Below are positions 6,763-13,524 of a stretch of 14,185 bases of DNA, one piece after another. Origin of the DNA: UMGS1002 sp964463325 (lineage in GTDB: Bacteria > Bacillota > Clostridia > Oscillospirales > CAG-272); the NCBI GenBank assembly GCA_964463325.1, contig CAYXBY010000041.1, forward strand, positions 1 to 14,185, read 5' to 3'. The position numbers were made by a program, and so were the translations under genes. The notes under the pieces were generated by a model, which worked only from the letters and a program-made list of their open reading frames with translations, was not told the DNA's origin and did not search any database. How positions within the stretch are numbered: position 1 is the first letter of the stretch; every line of letters begins with the position of its first letter.

Positions 6763-6819
6763 TGTCACATAATAATAATATCAACACTATATATAGTGTC
6801 CCACAGGCATTATGTGACA
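6763..6819. promoter_or_regulatory. Nested dyad upstream of zapA
   Basis: The outer arms TGTCACATAAT (6763-6773) and ATTATGTGACA (6809-6819) are perfect 11-bp inverted repeats; with a 2-nt bulge, four more bases pair outside. They enclose, almost concentrically, the 16-bp palindrome at 6784-6799. It may be a regulator site with two dyads, a cruciform or RNA hairpin, or a very small inverted-repeat element. It lies about 50-100 bp upstream of the predicted zapA transcription start. Confidence 0.6.
6784..6799. promoter_or_regulatory. NrdR-box-like 16-bp palindrome
   Basis: ACACTATATATAGTGT is a perfect palindrome and, from memory, agrees at every position with the published NrdR box consensus acaCwAtATaTwGtgt. 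NrdR is the ATP/dATP-sensing repressor of ribonucleotide reductase genes and usually binds two boxes about 31-33 bp apart. Here only one good box is seen; a left-half match starts at 6817 (ACACAAT), 33 bp away. No nrd gene is in the window. The nearest gene it could control is zapA on the minus strand. Confidence 0.5.
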
Positions 6820-6869
6820 CAATTCTTATGCCGAGAGGCTTTTAAAAAAGCCCCGGACTCCGCAAAGCA

Positions 6870-6971
6870 TTCAAACAATTAGGGAAAAAGAAATCCGGTT
6901 AAGGTCGTGAACGTCTAAAGCGTTCGTCACCTTAACCGGTTTTTTGCGTTTTCCCTGCGAAGCTGTTTGAA
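6870..6971 (+). terminator. Composite inverted repeat with intrinsic-terminator core
   Basis: The core stem is CCGGTTAAGGT (6895-6905) with ACCTTAACCGG (6929-6939), an internal 3x3 loop, then GAACG/CGTTC (6909-6913/6921-6925) and a 7-nt loop. On the plus strand a TTTTTT (6940-6945) follows directly. Two of the three internal-loop positions become G-U wobbles in plus-strand RNA but C-A mismatches in minus-strand RNA, so the fold favours plus-strand transcripts. Outer arms GGGAAAA/TTTTCCC (6882-6888/6949-6955) and TTCAAACA/TGTTTGAA (6870-6877/6964-6971) extend the dyad to about 100 bp. It could still act in reverse as the terminator of the transglutaminase operon, whose minus-strand copy ends in a T-rich tract. 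Confidence 0.65.
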
Positions 6972-6983
6972 AGTTTTGGGGGT

Positions 6984-7011
6984 GCAGGGGACTTTTTCAA
7001 AAGTCCCCTGC
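6984..7011. repeat. Perfect inverted repeat, 13-bp arms
   Basis: GCAGGGGACTTTT (6984-6996) and AAAAGTCCCCTGC (6999-7011) pair perfectly with a 2-nt centre. Together with the next hairpin it forms a block typical of dispersed intergenic repeats in Oscillospiraceae-like genomes (general recall, not checked). It lies 70 bp after the transglutaminase stop and may serve as the 3' end structure of that operon. Confidence 0.6.
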
Positions 7012-7015
7012 CGGG

Positions 7016-7034
7016 TACAGGGCGGAGCCCTGTA
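7016..7034. repeat. Perfect inverted repeat, 7-bp arms
   Basis: TACAGGG (7016-7022), loop CGGAG, CCCTGTA (7028-7034). It is four bases from the hairpin at 6984-7011, and the pair probably belongs to one repeat unit. Confidence 0.55.
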
Positions 7035-7081
7035 TGAGCTTGCGTTGTCCGTGGCAGCGCCCCGGGAGAGTTCCCCCTGCA

Positions 7082-10000
7082 TCAAATAATTCTTTTAACA
7101 AAATGGAAGAACACGCGTGCCGGGCGGGACAGCCTGAGCTTAGCGGCCTCGCGCAGGCGACGACAGAAGACAGCCAGCTCACGCAGCTCGGCGTCCGTCA
7201 TACCGCTGCCGAATTCCTCGGCGGCCACCGCCTCAAGCAGACGCACAATGTCGGTGTCGCTAACCAGCTCCACCACCTGCTCGCCGTCAGCCTTGTCGGT
7301 GTGCTTGAGCCGTCCGAATATCCCGATATACTCAGCCTCCAGCCGCCGTGCGTAGTCCTCGCGGAACTCGCCCGGGCGCGGCGATGATCCGTACGCGGCC
7401 AGCAGTGCCGTCATCCAGTCGATAATACCACGCGCTGTCTCGCGGCGGCAGGCGGCGTCATCCGTGCCGGCCTCGACCGAGGATAGCAGCTGCCTGCGCT
7501 GACGATCAATAGCCCGGGCGCGTCTGTCAAGCATTATCACAGCCACCGCCGCAAGCGCCAGCAGCACAACAACGATCAGCACCGTGCGCACAGCAGCGTT
7601 AATCCCGGCCAAAAGCTCGATCCGATCGCCGATCAGCAGCAGCTGCGGCATGACATTTTCATCAATATCAGCCCCAATGACCTCCACCCGCTCTAAGAAA
7701 TCGGATGAATCCCATCCGGCCTCCGCCGAGAGGCGCGAATAGTCATCCCGGCAGCGCTCGAGCGCCGCGCGATCGTCGGACACCTGCCGCTCAAGCGCGT
7801 CCAGCGACGAACGAATGTCGCCGGCGCCGATCAGCAGACCAAGCTCGTCCCTCATCGACTCGATCAGTCCCTCGGACAGGCTCAGCGACGCCGAAGCGTC
7901 CTCCATGGCCTGCTCCTCCGGGCTGAGCTCTTCGCCGTTATCATTGTCATACCAGGGGCGACTGCTGCTCGAGGAGCCGCTTGCAGTAACATACATGTCG
8001 TCGTAATAGACCGACGTCGCCTCATACTGTATCCAGCCGACACCGTCATACCACACCTCGACCCACGAGTGAGCGTTGTAATCGCGCACCGTGGTAACGT
8101 ATCTCGCCACAGCCTCCGACGAATAATTGCGTCCAAAATCGCAGGCCACATAGCCCTCAACATACCTCGCCGGTATGCCGGCCGCCCGCAGCATGAGCGC
8201 CAGCGACGACGCAAACTGCGTGCAGTACCCCTCCTTTGTGACGGCAAGGAAGTTGTCAACGCCGTCAAGCGCGGCATCCGTCGGCAGCGTCGGCGTCAGC
8301 GTGTAGGTGTAATTCTCCTTGAGATAATTGACGATCGCCATCACCAAGCGGTGACGCGCCTCGTACACCTCAGCATCTGAGGAGCGTCTCAGCGCCGCCT
8401 TGTCGAGCAGCGCATAGCCGTTGTACTCGGCACTCTTGGCGTCATAAGCCTTCACCACTGTGTCAAGCGTCGCGCGGACGGTGTCGCTTATATCATCTCC
8501 CTCGGTCAAATAGGTGTTGTAGACAAAGCTTTCATAAATGTAAGCCCAATAGTAGGAATAGGCCAGCGCACGCTTCTGCTCGTCGGTCATAAGATAGCGG
8601 AAGCGGGTGCAAAGGTCAACCCCGGGCGGCGAAAATGCCAGCGTATAAGTCGATACCTCGCCCGTCTCGGGATCGACAGTGGTAAACTCGGTCAGCTTAA
8701 GGATCTCGTAATTCAGCAGCTCGCCCGTCGCCGCGCTGTAGGTGTAACGCACCCTGCCGCGCGTGTGATCCATGACGATGTCCACCGTGTTGACCTCGCT
8801 GCCGACCTCTGCCGATACAAAATTCGTCGAATCCTCGGTGAAAATATTAGCAAGCGTCTCGTCAAACGACACCCGCTGTCCCTTGGTCAGCCTCTTAACA
8901 TATTTGCCAATATAGTCGTAGGCCGCCTCGTAGCCCTCGTTGTACTCTGCTATCAGCGCAGCTACGTTTTTATACCACTCGCCATTGCGCATGAGCGCCG
9001 TGTAGGCCACCGAAGCGTATGCCAGCTCGGACATAAACTTGCGGCCGGTGTAAATGCCGTCGAAATAGTTGACAAAGGTAGTGTCCTCCATGACCTCGGA
9101 CGTGCCGTAGGCGTAAACGCCGTGCGAATTGGCGCGATGCGTCCGCAGATCGTCGTCCACGCGGTAAAGCGCCGGCATATAGACCAGCGAATCCTCCGTC
9201 TCATCCCGCTTGATGTTGACCTGCATGCCAACAAAGCCGTACTTCAGCTTTGAAAGACTGGATGAGGTGTAATCCTTGGGCTCCACGACAGACGGATCCA
9301 TTATGGAATAAAAATAGTGGAAAAGCAGCTCGTCAGCATCGAGCGTCGTGCCAAAATAACTGCGGTAAGCCTCGAGAGCGTCATCGTCCACGGCGTTCCA
9401 GCTGCCGTCGCTGTACGACGTCCCTATCCAGCCGCGCAAATATACGTTAGTAGCGTATTGTGACTCGACCGTCATCAGCCGCTTACCGGTAAAGTAGCGC
9501 GGCGTCGCCAGCGTCGAGCGCGGCATGAAATTATTACTATCGTTCTGATAGCCCAGCTCGTCAAGAATGGGATCGTTACCCATGAGCAGCGCCGTGACGT
9601 ACTCACGGTAGTACTCCATCTTTTGGTCAATAGCTTCAATGGTATTGAAGCTGCCGGTAACAGTCAGCGCCGGCATCAGCAGCAGTATCATGGCCAGCAC
9701 AAAGGCGCCGACCGCCGCAAAGCCGCCCTGTGCACGGCGCGAGGTGATGACCGCTCTGTCATATTTCATAACAGCGCGCACCTGCCGCCGTCTCTCGCGC
9801 TGCTTGGCGCGTTGCTCGCTGCGCTGCTGCGGCGTAAGACCACTGCCACCGTCCTCTCGCCGCCCTGCCTTGACCGAGGTGGCGAAATAGCTGTCCAGCT
9901 CCTCGGCCACCGTCTGCTGCGTGCCCTCTTTTTTGTGTCTGCGGGCATTCTCGCGCTCTCTCCGGCGAGCCTGACGACGTGCCTGTCGAGCCGCCTCGGG

Positions 10001-10798
10001 CGTCAACTCACCCTCCGGCAGCGTCGGACGCTCCTCGGGCGGGAACAGCACTGTTTCGCAGTCAAAGCGCTCGGGGTCTGGACGATCGGTGAAAATGCGG
10101 TCGTAGGTGTACATGGCAATAAGCCCGATAAACGACGCGATTATCAGCACCACGCCCCAGTTGGTGCGTGAAATATTATAGGTGAAGACCGCGCCGATGA
10201 TCAGCGCACTGACCACCACCGGCCCCACAATGTGCACCCGCTTGATGCAGGACAGCGTAAACACCAGCGCCACAACGGCGATCAGCAGCACAACTGCCAG
10301 CTTGAAATAGTATTCCTGTCCCAGCCCTGCCGGGTAGCTGACCTCGCTGATATAGCGCGACATGCCATAGTAGCCGATGTTGAAAAGCCTTGTCAGGACT
10401 ACGTTTTTGGCCGTCAGCGCGATACGCGGCATAAGCTGCGCCACATTTCCCGACATAAGCACCATCGCCGCCGCGCCGCCGGCCAGCAGCACGCCGCCGC
10501 AGATGCGTCCAATGCCCGAGAGCGCCATAGCAGAATAGACCGCCACAAAGCCCAGCGACACCAGCGCCAAAAAGCCGGTCGATATGACTATCTCCTGCTG
10601 CTCCAGTCGAAGTGCGTCGCAGGCGAACAGCGCCAGCCCCAGCACCGCGAAAAATATTGCCAGCATGCGGCAGGCCATGCCGCCTATCCGCACGCCGAGA
10701 CTCCTTCCTGCTCTGTCCGGCGGGCAGATGACAGGGCGGGCGTCCGGCGGCAGCACAGCACTGCGTCGGCGCTGCTTTTTATCTGTTTTTTTGCTCAT
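7082..10798 (-). CDS. Multi-pass membrane transglutaminase-like protein
   Basis: A 1238-residue protein. Residues about 40-225 hold roughly six membrane segments. A highly Arg-rich, probably cytosolic and helical stretch follows (258-345), then a membrane segment (350-370), a very large outside region (371-1060), another membrane segment (1062-1080) and a cytosolic C-terminal domain resembling DUF4129 (about 1110-1215). The transglutaminase/protease-like core is near the end of the outside part: nucleophile Cys849 in GYCTQFA, His900 in NAHSWVE, and Glu916 in WIQYEAT where Asp is usual; Glu is seen in some relatives. A helical segment at 950-1055 precedes the last membrane span. The reaction could be peptide crosslinking or hydrolysis at the cell surface; the substrate is unknown. 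It overlaps the DUF58 gene by ATGA with GGAGGT upstream, and the MoxR-DUF58-transglutaminase order is a well-known conserved operon. Confidence 0.9.
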   Translation of the reverse strand: MSKKTDKKQRRRSAVLPPDARPVICPPDRAGRSLGVRIGGMACRMLAIFFAVLGLALFACDALRLEQQEIVISTGFLALVSLGFVAVYSAMALSGIGRICGGVLLAGGAAAMVLMSGNVAQLMPRIALTAKNVVLTRLFNIGYYGMSRYISEVSYPAGLGQEYYFKLAVVLLIAVVALVFTLSCIKRVHIVGPVVVSALIIGAVFTYNISRTNWGVVLIIASFIGLIAMYTYDRIFTDRPDPERFDCETVLFPPEERPTLPEGELTPEAARQARRQARRRERENARRHKKEGTQQTVAEELDSYFATSVKAGRREDGGSGLTPQQRSEQRAKQRERRRQVRAVMKYDRAVITSRRAQGGFAAVGAFVLAMILLLMPALTVTGSFNTIEAIDQKMEYYREYVTALLMGNDPILDELGYQNDSNNFMPRSTLATPRYFTGKRLMTVESQYATNVYLRGWIGTSYSDGSWNAVDDDALEAYRSYFGTTLDADELLFHYFYSIMDPSVVEPKDYTSSSLSKLKYGFVGMQVNIKRDETEDSLVYMPALYRVDDDLRTHRANSHGVYAYGTSEVMEDTTFVNYFDGIYTGRKFMSELAYASVAYTALMRNGEWYKNVAALIAEYNEGYEAAYDYIGKYVKRLTKGQRVSFDETLANIFTEDSTNFVSAEVGSEVNTVDIVMDHTRGRVRYTYSAATGELLNYEILKLTEFTTVDPETGEVSTYTLAFSPPGVDLCTRFRYLMTDEQKRALAYSYYWAYIYESFVYNTYLTEGDDISDTVRATLDTVVKAYDAKSAEYNGYALLDKAALRRSSDAEVYEARHRLVMAIVNYLKENYTYTLTPTLPTDAALDGVDNFLAVTKEGYCTQFASSLALMLRAAGIPARYVEGYVACDFGRNYSSEAVARYVTTVRDYNAHSWVEVWYDGVGWIQYEATSVYYDDMYVTASGSSSSSRPWYDNDNGEELSPEEQAMEDASASLSLSEGLIESMRDELGLLIGAGDIRSSLDALERQVSDDRAALERCRDDYSRLSAEAGWDSSDFLERVEVIGADIDENVMPQLLLIGDRIELLAGINAAVRTVLIVVVLLALAAVAVIMLDRRARAIDRQRRQLLSSVEAGTDDAACRRETARGIIDWMTALLAAYGSSPRPGEFREDYARRLEAEYIGIFGRLKHTDKADGEQVVELVSDTDIVRLLEAVAAEEFGSGMTDAELRELAVFCRRLREAAKLRLSRPARVFFHFVKRII

Positions 10799-12273
10799 TT
10801 GGCAGCACCTCCGGTCTCAATTCTGCCCTCGATCAGCCGCAGGCCGTGCGAGAACAGCTGCTCGCGGCAGCCCTCAATATAAAGCTTGCGCTGGGCACGC
10901 TCGGCATAGCGCTCCTCGGGGTTGTAAAGCACGACCTCCGCCGCCCCCGACGCACCGTTTGCCACACAGGGCAGCGCGCACAGGCGGCGCACCGACTCGG
11001 GATCCAGCGCCGCGGTGACGTACATCTGCTTTATGTCCTGCGCGTCCTTCATCAGCCCCGACAGCCGTGTGACATCGTTTTCGGGCGAGGTCAGCGGGGC
11101 GGTGGCGATAAGGCGGAAGATGGCATCAAGGTCGAACATGTCATGCAGCTCAAAGCAATAAACGCCGCCCTCCGACCGCGCGTCAAACCAGGCCAGCGTA
11201 CAGGTGCAGCCGTCGCGCAGCTCGCTCTGCACCGCCGCCACCGCCAGCTCGACGACGCCGTCAGCGCAGAATTCGTTCATGTCGTTATAATATCTTTCCT
11301 CGGACAGACGCTCAACGTCAACCGCAGCCTCATTCTCTGCCCTCTCGGACGTCTGCCTGGCCTCGGCAGCTTTATCGTCCCTGTCCGCCGACTCAGCCGC
11401 CTTTTTGGGCTTGGCCGCCTTTTTTGCCTTGACGGCGTGTTTATCCTTGTCCGGCTCGACGGTCTCGGGCATCACCGGCGTGGCCGGCGGCTCGGTTGGG
11501 AAATGCGCCGACATGTCGCAAAAAACGAACGTCTCGCGCGAGGTGCCGGTGTCGTAGCTCTTGACAATAAAGTCCTCAGCCTTGGAGGACAGCTTCCAGT
11601 GTATGCTTTTGAGCGGGTCGCCGAGGCGATACTCGCGAATGTCGCTGATCTCGATCTTTTCGTATGAATTGGGATCGCGGCGGGTCTTGCGCGCCGAATC
11701 CGACACTGCGCCCGACTGACTCAGCTCAAGGTCGAGCCGGCGCGGCAGCACAGTGACGGTCTCAAGGCTGTCTATCTCCACGCGCACGCGGAAAAGGCGC
11801 AAAAAGTCATACACATAAAGGCAATCCACGCCTATCTCATACTGCCCGCGGAACGGGAAGCTGACCACATTGCTAACGGTGTAATCCGCCCGCGGCGACA
11901 TGGCAAGCTTGACTGTGCGCAGTGTGCAGCGCACGCTCTCCCGCTCGGGCAGATACAGCGCGGCGTCAACAAACGGGTAGGGTATGACGGACTCGTTAAT
12001 AAGCCGCATTTTATATTCGTAGGGCTGGCGCTTGGCCACCTCGGCAGAGCCTGTCAGCAGCTGCACGCGCAGCGCGGCACGCCCGGTCAGGGCATACAGC
12101 AGCGAGCCCAGCGGCAAAAACACCATAAAGGAGAACAGTATGTTGGACGCCCGCGCGCGCAACGCCTGCGTGAATATCAGCGCACCCACCAGCAGGACGA
12201 TGTACAGCACAAAATTGGACGTCAGTGACACGCCCTTCTGCCTTTTTTGACTGATAATATTAGTATCCTTCAT
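10795..12273 (-). CDS. DUF58 domain protein with inserted charged linker
   Basis: A 492-residue membrane-anchored protein. Two hydrophobic segments (about 20-37 and 44-62) are followed by a beta-rich part (70-175) and the DUF58 hallmark SYEKIEISDIREYRLGDPLK with SIHWKLSSK (203-231), then a von Willebrand A-like start FVFCDMSAHF (249-258), where the metal-site DxSxS pattern is incomplete. Residues 259-326 are an Ala/Lys/Glu-rich, probably disordered stretch inserted right after the first strand of that fold; the fold resumes near 330 (MNEFCADGVVELAVAAVQSEL). DUF58 proteins work with MoxR ATPases in assembling or regulating envelope complexes. The gene starts 15 nt after moxR with only a weak AGGCGG ribosome site, and its stop overlaps the next start (ATGA). 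Confidence 0.9.
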   Translation of the reverse strand: MKDTNIISQKRQKGVSLTSNFVLYIVLLVGALIFTQALRARASNILFSFMVFLPLGSLLYALTGRAALRVQLLTGSAEVAKRQPYEYKMRLINESVIPYPFVDAALYLPERESVRCTLRTVKLAMSPRADYTVSNVVSFPFRGQYEIGVDCLYVYDFLRLFRVRVEIDSLETVTVLPRRLDLELSQSGAVSDSARKTRRDPNSYEKIEISDIREYRLGDPLKSIHWKLSSKAEDFIVKSYDTGTSRETFVFCDMSAHFPTEPPATPVMPETVEPDKDKHAVKAKKAAKPKKAAESADRDDKAAEARQTSERAENEAAVDVERLSEERYYNDMNEFCADGVVELAVAAVQSELRDGCTCTLAWFDARSEGGVYCFELHDMFDLDAIFRLIATAPLTSPENDVTRLSGLMKDAQDIKQMYVTAALDPESVRRLCALPCVANGASGAAEVVLYNPEERYAERAQRKLYIEGCREQLFSHGLRLIEGRIETGGAAK

Positions 12274-12288
12274 TGGGCACCGCCCGCC

Positions 12289-13275
12289 TTATCTTTTGCC
12301 GTGGTAGGGGACATCGGTGGTGCGGAGTATCTCGGTCAGCACGTCGTCGGCACTCTGGTTGGCGAGCTTGGCCTCCTGACGCAGCATCAGGCGGTGCGCC
12401 ACCGCCGTGCGGAACAGCGAGCCGATGTCATCGGGCAGCACATAGTCGCGGCCGCGAATGAAGGCATAGGCCTGCGCCAGGCGCATGAGCGCGACAGAGG
12501 CGCGCGGGCTGGCGCCCAGCACCAGCTTGGAGCTGCGGCGTGTGGCGTTGACCAGTGTGACAATGTAATGATACAGCTGCTCTTCAACACGAATGTCGGC
12601 CACAAAGCGGCGCAGACTGCGGATATCGTCGCCGTTGAGGCGGGGCTCGATAGCGTCGAGCGGGTTGGCGCCGCGGCGCGCCATAAGTATGCCTACCTCC
12701 TCGTCAGCCGACGGATAGCCCATGCTGAGCTTGAGCGCAAAGCGGTCGAGCTGTGCCTCGGGCAGCGGGTAGGTGCCGACGTAGCCGGTGGGGTTCTGAG
12801 TCGCAATGACCATAAAGGGATCCGGGATGTCATAGGTCACGCCGTCGACGGTCACTCTTCCCTCCTCCATTGCCTCCAGCAGCGCCGACTGCGTCTTTGG
12901 TGAGGCGCGGTTGACCTCGTCGGCCAGCAGCAGGTTGCACATGACCAGTCCCTGACGGAACTCAAACTGCTCCTTCTGGCGGTTGTAAATGTTGAAGCCG
13001 GTTATGTCAGATGCCATGACGTCGGGGGTAAACTGAGCGCGATTAAAGCTGAGGCCGGTCACCTTGGCCATAGCGGCGGCAAGCGTCGTTTTTCCGGTGC
13101 CGGGGACGTCCTCGATCAGCACATGCGAGCCCGAGAGCAGCGCTGTAAACAGCATAACTATCTCGGGACGCTTGCCGACGATGACCTTTTCGATCTCGTC
13201 TACGGCGGCGATTATCTTGCCGTGTGCCGACTCAAAGTCGAAGCCCGCCTCGCGGGACATTTCCTGATTTTTCAT
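12289..13275 (-). CDS. MoxR-family AAA+ ATPase
   Basis: A 328-residue cytoplasmic AAA+ ATPase. Walker A is VPGTGKTT (57-64), Walker B LLLADE (115-120), sensor 1 lies in ATQNP with Asn161, the arginine-finger-like Arg178 in LDRFALK, and sensor 2 in GASPRAS with Arg258. All are intact, so it should hydrolyse ATP. MoxR proteins act as chaperone-like remodelling factors for partner proteins with vWA or DUF58 domains, here encoded next. I chose the ATG at 13275 because AGGA (13283-13286) is 7 nt upstream; an in-frame ATG at 13329 lies at a GC hairpin with no ribosome site and would add 18 unlikely residues. First gene of the operon, with its own promoter at 13344-13373. Confidence 0.95.
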   Translation of the reverse strand: MKNQEMSREAGFDFESAHGKIIAAVDEIEKVIVGKRPEIVMLFTALLSGSHVLIEDVPGTGKTTLAAAMAKVTGLSFNRAQFTPDVMASDITGFNIYNRQKEQFEFRQGLVMCNLLLADEVNRASPKTQSALLEAMEEGRVTVDGVTYDIPDPFMVIATQNPTGYVGTYPLPEAQLDRFALKLSMGYPSADEEVGILMARRGANPLDAIEPRLNGDDIRSLRRFVADIRVEEQLYHYIVTLVNATRRSSKLVLGASPRASVALMRLAQAYAFIRGRDYVLPDDIGSLFRTAVAHRLMLRQEAKLANQSADDVLTEILRTTDVPYHGKR

Positions 13276-13310
13276 GGTAGATTCCTTTCTAAGCTGAGAT
13301 TTGCGACAAA

Positions 13311-13325
13311 GCCCCCTGCGGGGGC
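13311..13325 (-). other. Leader hairpin of the moxR operon
   Basis: GCCCCC (13311-13316), a 3-nt loop, GGGGGC (13320-13325) sits in the predicted 5' leader, about 35 nt before the moxR ATG. Read on the minus strand the loop is GCA. A few Ts follow but not enough for a convincing attenuator. Confidence 0.45.
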
Positions 13326-13343
13326 ACATCCTTCATATCTTAC

Positions 13344-13373
13344 ATTATACCACTGCTATGCACCGCATTGCAA
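13344..13373 (-). promoter_or_regulatory. Promoter of the moxR operon
   Basis: On the minus strand TTGCAA (13368-13373), an 18-nt spacer and TATAAT (13344-13349) preceded by TGG, an extended -10. Predicted transcription start is near 13337, giving a leader of about 60 nt. Confidence 0.8.
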
Positions 13374-13431
13374 CAGTTTTTTCATCAAACTGAGTATTTT
13401 TTTGTAATTTTACACGAATATCGCCCGGCAG

Positions 13432-13453
13432 GCAAAAAAATTGATTTTTTTGC
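13432..13453. other. A7/T7 hairpin between divergent promoters
   Basis: GCAAAAAAA (13432-13440), loop TTGA, TTTTTTTGC (13445-13453) lies between the moxR and guaA promoters, ending 9 bp before the guaA -35 box. The A/T tracts could curve DNA or act as an upstream promoter element; it is outside both predicted transcripts, so a terminator role is unlikely. Confidence 0.4.
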
Positions 13454-13462
13454 TTCAGGTGA

Positions 13463-13491
13463 TTGAAAAAACGCGAATTATTTGATATAAT
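13463..13491 (+). promoter_or_regulatory. Promoter of guaA
   Basis: TTGAAA (13463-13468), 17-nt spacer, TATAAT (13486-13491) with TGA just before it (extended -10). Transcription should start near 13498, leaving a leader of about 27 nt, too short for a purine riboswitch. Confidence 0.88.
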
Positions 13492-13524
13492 ATAGCTGAA
13501 TTTTTTTCTGTAAGGAGTACCCCT

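Larger units (their letters stand above)
6670..7081. other. 412-bp intergenic region with regulatory and repeat structures
   Basis: This gap separates the transglutaminase gene end (7082) from zapA. From the right it holds two stable hairpins (7016-7034, 6984-7011), a long composite inverted repeat with a terminator-like core (6870-6971), a small hairpin GGCTTTT-AA-AAAAGCC (6837-6852), a nested dyad with an NrdR-box-like centre (6763-6819), a zapA promoter (-10 at 6719-6724), and a small leader hairpin CCGCC-TGTC-GGCGG (6683-6696). No open frame of convincing length, ribosome site or codon pattern lies within it. Confidence 0.7.

Noticed and set aside
6812..6845. Tiny plus-strand frame (MPRGF) downstream of the NrdR-like box
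   Set aside because: Five codons, no ribosome site; not supportable as a peptide gene.
13276..13329. Longer moxR start adding 18 residues (MCPRRGLC...)
   Set aside because: That ATG falls at a GC hairpin in the leader and has no ribosome site, whereas the ATG at 13275 has AGGA at 7-nt spacing and matches the family start.
13498..13524. Purine riboswitch upstream of guaA
   Set aside because: The leader between the predicted transcription start and the ATG is only about 27 nt, far too short.
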